Shown piece by piece: positions 57,426 through 64,000 of a stretch of 64,000 nt of DNA. A model generated the notes under the pieces. That model searched no databases, was not told the DNA's origin, and worked only from the letters and a program-made list of their open reading frames with translations. The position numbers and the translations under genes were made by a program. Each line of letters opens with the position of its first letter. Positions within the stretch are counted from its first letter, which is position 1. This DNA comes from Wenzhouxiangella sediminis. GTDB taxonomy: Bacteria; Pseudomonadota; Gammaproteobacteria; Xanthomonadales; Wenzhouxiangellaceae. The DNA lies in contig NZ_QUZK01000041.1 in NCBI RefSeq assembly GCF_003410055.1, positions 1 to 64,000 of the forward strand, in the 5' to 3' direction.

Positions 57426-57962
57426 ATGCTCAACCGGACCACACTCGCCCGACCCTACGCCCGTGCCGCCTTCGAGGCGGCGCGTGACGCCGACACGCTG
57501 TCTCGCTGGAGCGAAGCGCTGGAACTCGCGTCCGAGATCGCCGGCACCGAGGAGATGCACTACCTCTCCGGCGATCCGCGCATGGGCGGCGACCGCCTGC
57601 TCGAGCTGATCACCGACATCGGCGGGGAGCGCTTCGACGAGTCGTTCACCAACTTTCTCAAGGTGGTGATCATGAACGGCCGCCTGGAGCTCCTTCCCGA
57701 GATTGCCGTTCAATACGAGCAATACCGGCGCGAAGCCGAGCAGCGCATCCGCGTCGAGGTGTACTCCGCGAAGCCGATGGACGACAAGGAGTCCGGCGAT
57801 CTGGCCGAGCGCCTCAAGGCGCGCTTCGGGCGCGAAGTGGACATGCACGTCGAGGTCGACGAATCCCTGATCGGCGGGGCGGTAATCCGCGCCGGCGACA
57901 AGGTCATCGACGGCAGCGTGCGCGGTCGTCTCGAACAGCTGGGCCGACGAATCAACGCTTAA
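57426..57962 (+). CDS. atpH: ATP synthase F1 subunit delta
   Basis: A 178-residue delta subunit. It has the opening LARPYARAAFEAAR, then FTNFLKVVIMNGRLELLPEI and the C-terminal GGAVIRAGDKVIDGSVRGRLEQL. It links the b dimer to the top of F1. Confidence 0.97.
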   Translation: MLNRTTLARPYARAAFEAARDADTLSRWSEALELASEIAGTEEMHYLSGDPRMGGDRLLELITDIGGERFDESFTNFLKVVIMNGRLELLPEIAVQYEQYRREAEQRIRVEVYSAKPMDDKESGDLAERLKARFGREVDMHVEVDESLIGGAVIRAGDKVIDGSVRGRLEQLGRRINA

Positions 57963-58029
57963 AACGGATCGGTCGCGACAGGTATCGGGTCGGCGACCGG
58001 AATGAATTGAATGTTCAAGGATTGCAATC

Positions 58030-59577
<1,548 letters not shown>

Positions 59578-59628
59578 ACGACCATCGATCGGACTGCAGT
59601 CAGTAACCACTAGGACACTGAGAGACAT

Positions 59629-60492
59629 ATGAGCGGATCAAGAGAAATCGTCGGTCAGATCAAGAGCGTGAAGAACACGCGCAAGGTCACCAGTGCGCTC
59701 GAGATGGTCTCGGCCAGCAAGATCCGAAAGGCCCAGGATCGCATGGAGGCCTCGCGGCCCTATGCGCGAATGATGCGCCAGGTGATTGGTCACCTCGCCC
59801 ATGCCAACCCAGAGTATCGCCATCCATTCACCGTCGAGCGAGAGAATGTCAAGCGAGTGGCGTATGTGGTGATCGCGACCGACCGTGGTCTCTGCGGTGG
59901 TTTGAACACCAACCTGTTCCGCACCCTGCTGAGTGAGTTCCGGCGGTGGCAGGAACAGGGCGTTGAAGTGACCACCGTACTGATCGGCCGGAAGGCTTCG
60001 CAGTTTTTCCGTCGATTGAAGATCGACGTTTCCGCTGCAACCCAGGATCTCGGTGAGAGGCCGCGACTGGAAGACCTGATCGGATCGATCAAGGTTGTGC
60101 TCGACGGCTACAAGGAAGGCGAAATTGATCAGGTCTTCCTCTGTTATAACGATTTCATCAATACGATGACGCAGAGGGCGACAGCCGAGCAGGTCCTGCC
60201 GCTGCCGCCGACCGAGGACGAGCCCATGTTGCAGTACTGGGACTACCTCTACGAGCCCGACGCCGAGCAACTGCTCGACGATGTGCTTACGCGTTATGTG
60301 GAATCGCTGATCTACCAGGCGGCGCTGGAAAACGTGGCCAGTGAGCAGGCCGCCCGCATGGTTGCCATGAAGAGCGCTTCGGACAACGCCAGCGACCTGA
60401 TCGACGACCTGCAGCTGGCCTACAACAAGGCCCGCCAGGCCTCGATTACGCAGGAAATTTCCGAGATTGTCAGCGGCGCCGCCGCGGTCTGA
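59629..60492 (+). CDS. atpG: ATP synthase F1 subunit gamma
   Basis: A 287-residue gamma subunit, the central rotor shaft. The N-terminal coiled coil ([23 protein letters not shown]), [10 protein letters not shown] and the C-terminal [28 protein letters not shown] are conserved. Its nucleotide composition is slightly less GC-rich than its neighbours. Confidence 0.97.
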   Translation: MSGSREIVGQIKSVKNTRKVTSALEMVSASKIRKAQDRMEASRPYARMMRQVIGHLAHANPEYRHPFTVERENVKRVAYVVIATDRGLCGGLNTNLFRTLLSEFRRWQEQGVEVTTVLIGRKASQFFRRLKIDVSAATQDLGERPRLEDLIGSIKVVLDGYKEGEIDQVFLCYNDFINTMTQRATAEQVLPLPPTEDEPMLQYWDYLYEPDAEQLLDDVLTRYVESLIYQAALENVASEQAARMVAMKSASDNASDLIDDLQLAYNKARQASITQEISEIVSGAAAV

Positions 60493-60563
60493 TCGACCGC
60501 TCGCGCCTGAAACGAATTGAAAAACCGGCTGCGGACGGACGTTTGCCGCCAAACCAACACTGA

Positions 60564-61964
<1,401 letters not shown>

Positions 61965-62024
61965 TCGACCGCGCCCAATCGCAACTCGCCCACGTGCAAT
62001 CGCCGGGTACGGAGTAGTTAAGGA

Positions 62025-62450
62025 ATGGCATCGACAATTCATTGCGACATCGTCAGCGCCGAGGCCGAGATCTTCTCGGGCGAGGCCGCCATGGTCGTGG
62101 TCACCGGCGAGGAGGGTGAACTCGGCATCGCGCCGCGGCACGCCCCGCTGCTGACCCGGCTCAAGCCCGGCCAGGTGCGCGTCATGCTGCCCGAGGGCGG
62201 CGAGGAGTTCTACTACATCTCCGGCGGGCTGCTGGAAGTGCAGCCGCACGTGGTCACCGTCCTGTCGGACACGGCCGCGCGCGCCAGCGACCTGGACGAA
62301 GCCGCCGCCGTCAAGGCCAAGGAAGAAGCTGAACGGGCGCTTGCCGACCGCTCTGCCGACATGGAAGTGGCCCAGGCCCAGGCCCAGCTGGCCGAGGCCA
62401 TGGCGCAGCTGGCTGCCCTCGAGCGCCTTAGGAAGTCACTGAAGCGTTGA
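62025..62450 (+). CDS. atpC: ATP synthase F1 subunit epsilon
   Basis: A 141-residue epsilon subunit: a beta-barrel N-terminal domain ([29 protein letters not shown]) and two C-terminal helices that can inhibit rotation. It is the last gene of the operon and is followed by an intrinsic terminator. Confidence 0.97.
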   Translation: MASTIHCDIVSAEAEIFSGEAAMVVVTGEEGELGIAPRHAPLLTRLKPGQVRVMLPEGGEEFYYISGGLLEVQPHVVTVLSDTAARASDLDEAAAVKAKEEAERALADRSADMEVAQAQAQLAEAMAQLAALERLRKSLKR

Positions 62451-62493
62451 CCGAAGTCGGCCGCGACCGGCGGCCCCGATCGCATCGTTCGAG

Positions 62494-62523
62494 AATGCCC
62501 CGGCCAGTCCGGGGCATTTTTTT
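62494..62523 (+). terminator. intrinsic terminator of the atp operon
   Basis: A 10-bp stem AATGCCCCGG (62494-62503) with 62509-62518, loop CCAGT, followed by a T run. Confidence 0.95.
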
Positions 62524-62586
62524 GCCTTGATGCGGTCTATAAGGAAAATCTGGTATCGTGAAACGACAAAAGGGAAGGAGAAGGCC

Positions 62587-63000
62587 ATGGCAACACACAC
62601 CCGTGTGCTCATGATCATGGTATTCGTCATCGGGGTAGCGGGCTGCGGCGGCGGAGACGCCCTGCCCGACAACGAGCGTCTTCTGAACGCTTTCCAACAG
62701 GGGCGGACAGGAGTCTGGGTCAGCGGCCACGGCACCGTGGCACAGCTGATCGGCGACGTAACCATTGCGGGCGAAGCCCATCAACGAGTCGTCGTGAATG
62801 TCGACGACAGCCTGGACCTGATCGTCAGGCATTCCGTCGAAGCCTCCGAACGGGTTCCGTTTGCCCAGGGCGACCCAGTCGCCTTTCAGGGTCGCTACGA
62901 ATGGAACGGTCGAGGCGGGGTTCTGGGCTATACGCACCATGATCCCGAACAGCCCGGCGAGGGCGGCTGGATCCGCCACGACGGAACGACCTACGACTAG
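62587..63000 (+). CDS. DUF3465 lipoprotein
   Basis: A 137-residue lipoprotein with lipobox VAGC (lipid Cys near residue 20). The body matches DUF3465, an OB-fold-like domain: SGHGTVAQLIGDV, HQRVVVNV, VAFQGRYEWNGRGGVLGYTHHDP and GGWIRHDG. The function is unknown. GGAGAAGG precedes ATG 62587. It is separated from the atp operon by the terminator and is convergent with the next gene. Confidence 0.9.
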   Translation: MATHTRVLMIMVFVIGVAGCGGGDALPDNERLLNAFQQGRTGVWVSGHGTVAQLIGDVTIAGEAHQRVVVNVDDSLDLIVRHSVEASERVPFAQGDPVAFQGRYEWNGRGGVLGYTHHDPEQPGEGGWIRHDGTTYD

Positions 63001-63061
63001 AGCCGGTACCGTACGGGGTCGCCCGAGCCCGGCGCGGGACCGCGACCGGGTTCTCCCGCTG

Positions 63062-63748
63062 TCAGGGCGAGTCACCGCTGTAGCGCTGCGGTTCGGCGCC
63101 TTCCACGTCGCCGATCTCGGCGCTGTCGTGAACGAAAAGATTCACCGGGCGCTCGAAAACGAGCGGGCCGTCGACCTTGCTGTCCGCGCCGATGACGACG
63201 CGGACGGGATCATGCTCGCCGAACGAGAAGCCCTGGGGCTTGGCCACTTTGAGGCGGCCCTTGACGTGGCTCCCTTCGAGAATCTCGATGTTTCCATTCG
63301 TCGTTCCGATCGCCGAGGCTTCCGCGCCGGTCAGCTTGATCCGGCCGTTGACCGTCGACACCGTGCCCTCGGCCACCGCGCCGGATTCGAGGTTGATGCT
63401 GCCGTTGACCGTGCTGACCGACCCGGCGACCCGGCTTCGCTCTCCGACAGACACCCGGCCGTTGACGTTTTCCAGGGTGCCGTTGACCACGATTGCCTCG
63501 GCCAGGCTGATGCTGCCATTGACGGCACTCAGCTCGCCGACGACCGAATTCGCGCCGACCTCGACCGACCCGTTCACCGACGAGACCTCGCCGTTGACCT
63601 GACAGTCGCTGCCGATGCTGATCGAGCCGTTCACCACCGAGATGTCGTCATCGTGGACCGAGCCGTCGGCCAGGGAAAAGTCTCCCACGACCGAACCGCA
63701 GCCGGCCAGCAGGAGGAGGGCAAACAGGACTAGGAAAGTGCGCTTCAT
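63062..63748 (-). CDS. repetitive lipoprotein, bactofilin/DUF4097-like beta-helix
   Basis: A 228-residue lipoprotein (LLAGC, lipid Cys near 17). The mature part is built of short repeats of about 22 residues centred on VNGSI/VNGSV/VNGRV (at least six copies), a right- or left-handed beta-helix pattern like bactofilin or DUF4097 adhesin-like proteins. A VFERPVNLFVHDSAEIGDVEGAE end follows. ATG 63748 starts the signal. It may be a surface or periplasmic structural protein. Confidence 0.82.
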   Translation of the reverse strand: MKRTFLVLFALLLLAGCGSVVGDFSLADGSVHDDDISVVNGSISIGSDCQVNGEVSSVNGSVEVGANSVVGELSAVNGSISLAEAIVVNGTLENVNGRVSVGERSRVAGSVSTVNGSINLESGAVAEGTVSTVNGRIKLTGAEASAIGTTNGNIEILEGSHVKGRLKVAKPQGFSFGEHDPVRVVIGADSKVDGPLVFERPVNLFVHDSAEIGDVEGAEPQRYSGDSP

Positions 63749-63824
63749 GGCTTGGACTCCTCGAAATGGGGCGACAAAAGGTTCATGATGCACCCGGCCA
63801 GCCCGGCCGCGCCAGTGTCTTAAG

Positions 63825-64000
63825 TCACGAGCGATCCAGCGCCAGGCCGGCGAAATCGAACAGTTCCCGGTCGCATAGTTGCGAGGGGGCCACGTTTCCC
63901 AGTGCCCGGAAAATCGACATCTTCCGGCCCGGCTGGGCTCGTTCCCACTCGGCGAGCATGCGTTTGATGTTCTGACGCTCGAGGTTGGGCTGACTGCCGC
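63825..64000 (-). CDS. 3' end of an unidentified gene (partial)
   Basis: The reverse strand is open from the window edge to TGA at 63825-63827 and encodes 58 residues (including [48 protein letters not shown]). Composition and third-position bias fit a real gene. The rest lies beyond the window and I do not recognise the family. Confidence 0.6.
   Translation of the reverse strand, partial: GSQPNLERQNIKRMLAEWERAQPGRKMSIFRALGNVAPSQLCDRELFDFAGLALDRS

Overview
The window is dense, high-GC DNA (mostly G or C at third codon positions) from a free-living, aerobic gammaproteobacterium. The linkage rsmG-parA-parB upstream of atpIBEFHAGDC, the coaBC-dut-algC locus, rpmB-rpmG, radC, can, gshA and a membrane-anchored AlgC-type phosphomannomutase point to the Xanthomonadales/Chromatiales side of the class. 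Several secreted peptidases and a class I HMG-CoA reductase fit a Wenzhouxiangella-like organism. That placement is an inference from gene content, not a measured one.

Layout. 0.1-3.1 kb: Smr protein, methyltransferase, a complete yefM-yoeB toxin-antitoxin module with its own promoter/operator, and a divergent hotdog/metallo-beta-lactamase pair. 3.2-8.7 kb: a Ser/Thr kinase overlapping a large protein with a degenerate GGDEF-like end, then a membrane-anchored phosphomannomutase-like protein that has lost its catalytic serine and metal loop. 8.9-11.3 kb: class I HMG-CoA reductase and an SDR. 11.3-11.7 kb: tRNA-Arg(UCG) and a hairpin-rich spacer. 11.7-16.2 kb: ECF sigma factor with a membrane partner, small EF-hand protein, DUF2235 hydrolase, Bax-type glucosaminidase and polysaccharide deacetylase. 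16.2-22.7 kb: MtfA peptidase, PAS-GGDEF-EAL protein, fasciclin protein, and a kinase-TPR protein. 23.2-29.6 kb: secreted subtilase, tricorn-like protease and a tandem-repeat surface protein. 29.7-34.8 kb: small lipoprotein and membrane proteins, ctaG-PCuAC-SCO copper/oxidase assembly genes, rpmB-rpmG, can and radC. 34.9-41.1 kb: coaBC-dut-algC (AlgC with a 29-unit Glu-Pro linker) and gshA. 41.1-49.0 kb: a peptide ABC transporter (two binding proteins, BCDF) interrupted by a small GxxExxY element with terminal inverted repeats. 49.0-51.4 kb: rsmG-parA-parB. 51.4-55.2 kb: an accessory block between parB and the atp operon (SDR; membrane protein + XRE regulator under three phased operators; ECF sigma + membrane protein + double-PDZ protein). 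55.2-62.5 kb: complete F1Fo ATP synthase operon with promoter, leader hairpin and terminator. 62.6-64 kb: DUF3465 lipoprotein, a beta-helix-like lipoprotein, and the 3' end of an unidentified gene.

The most unusual items are the dead phosphomannomutase paralogue beside the kinase/degenerate-GGDEF pair, the GxxExxY element inside the peptide transporter operon, the 21-bp-phased triple operator, the leaderless yefM promoter/operator, and the hairpin-rich DNA beside tRNA-Arg. No rRNA, CRISPR array, prophage or classical insertion sequence was seen.
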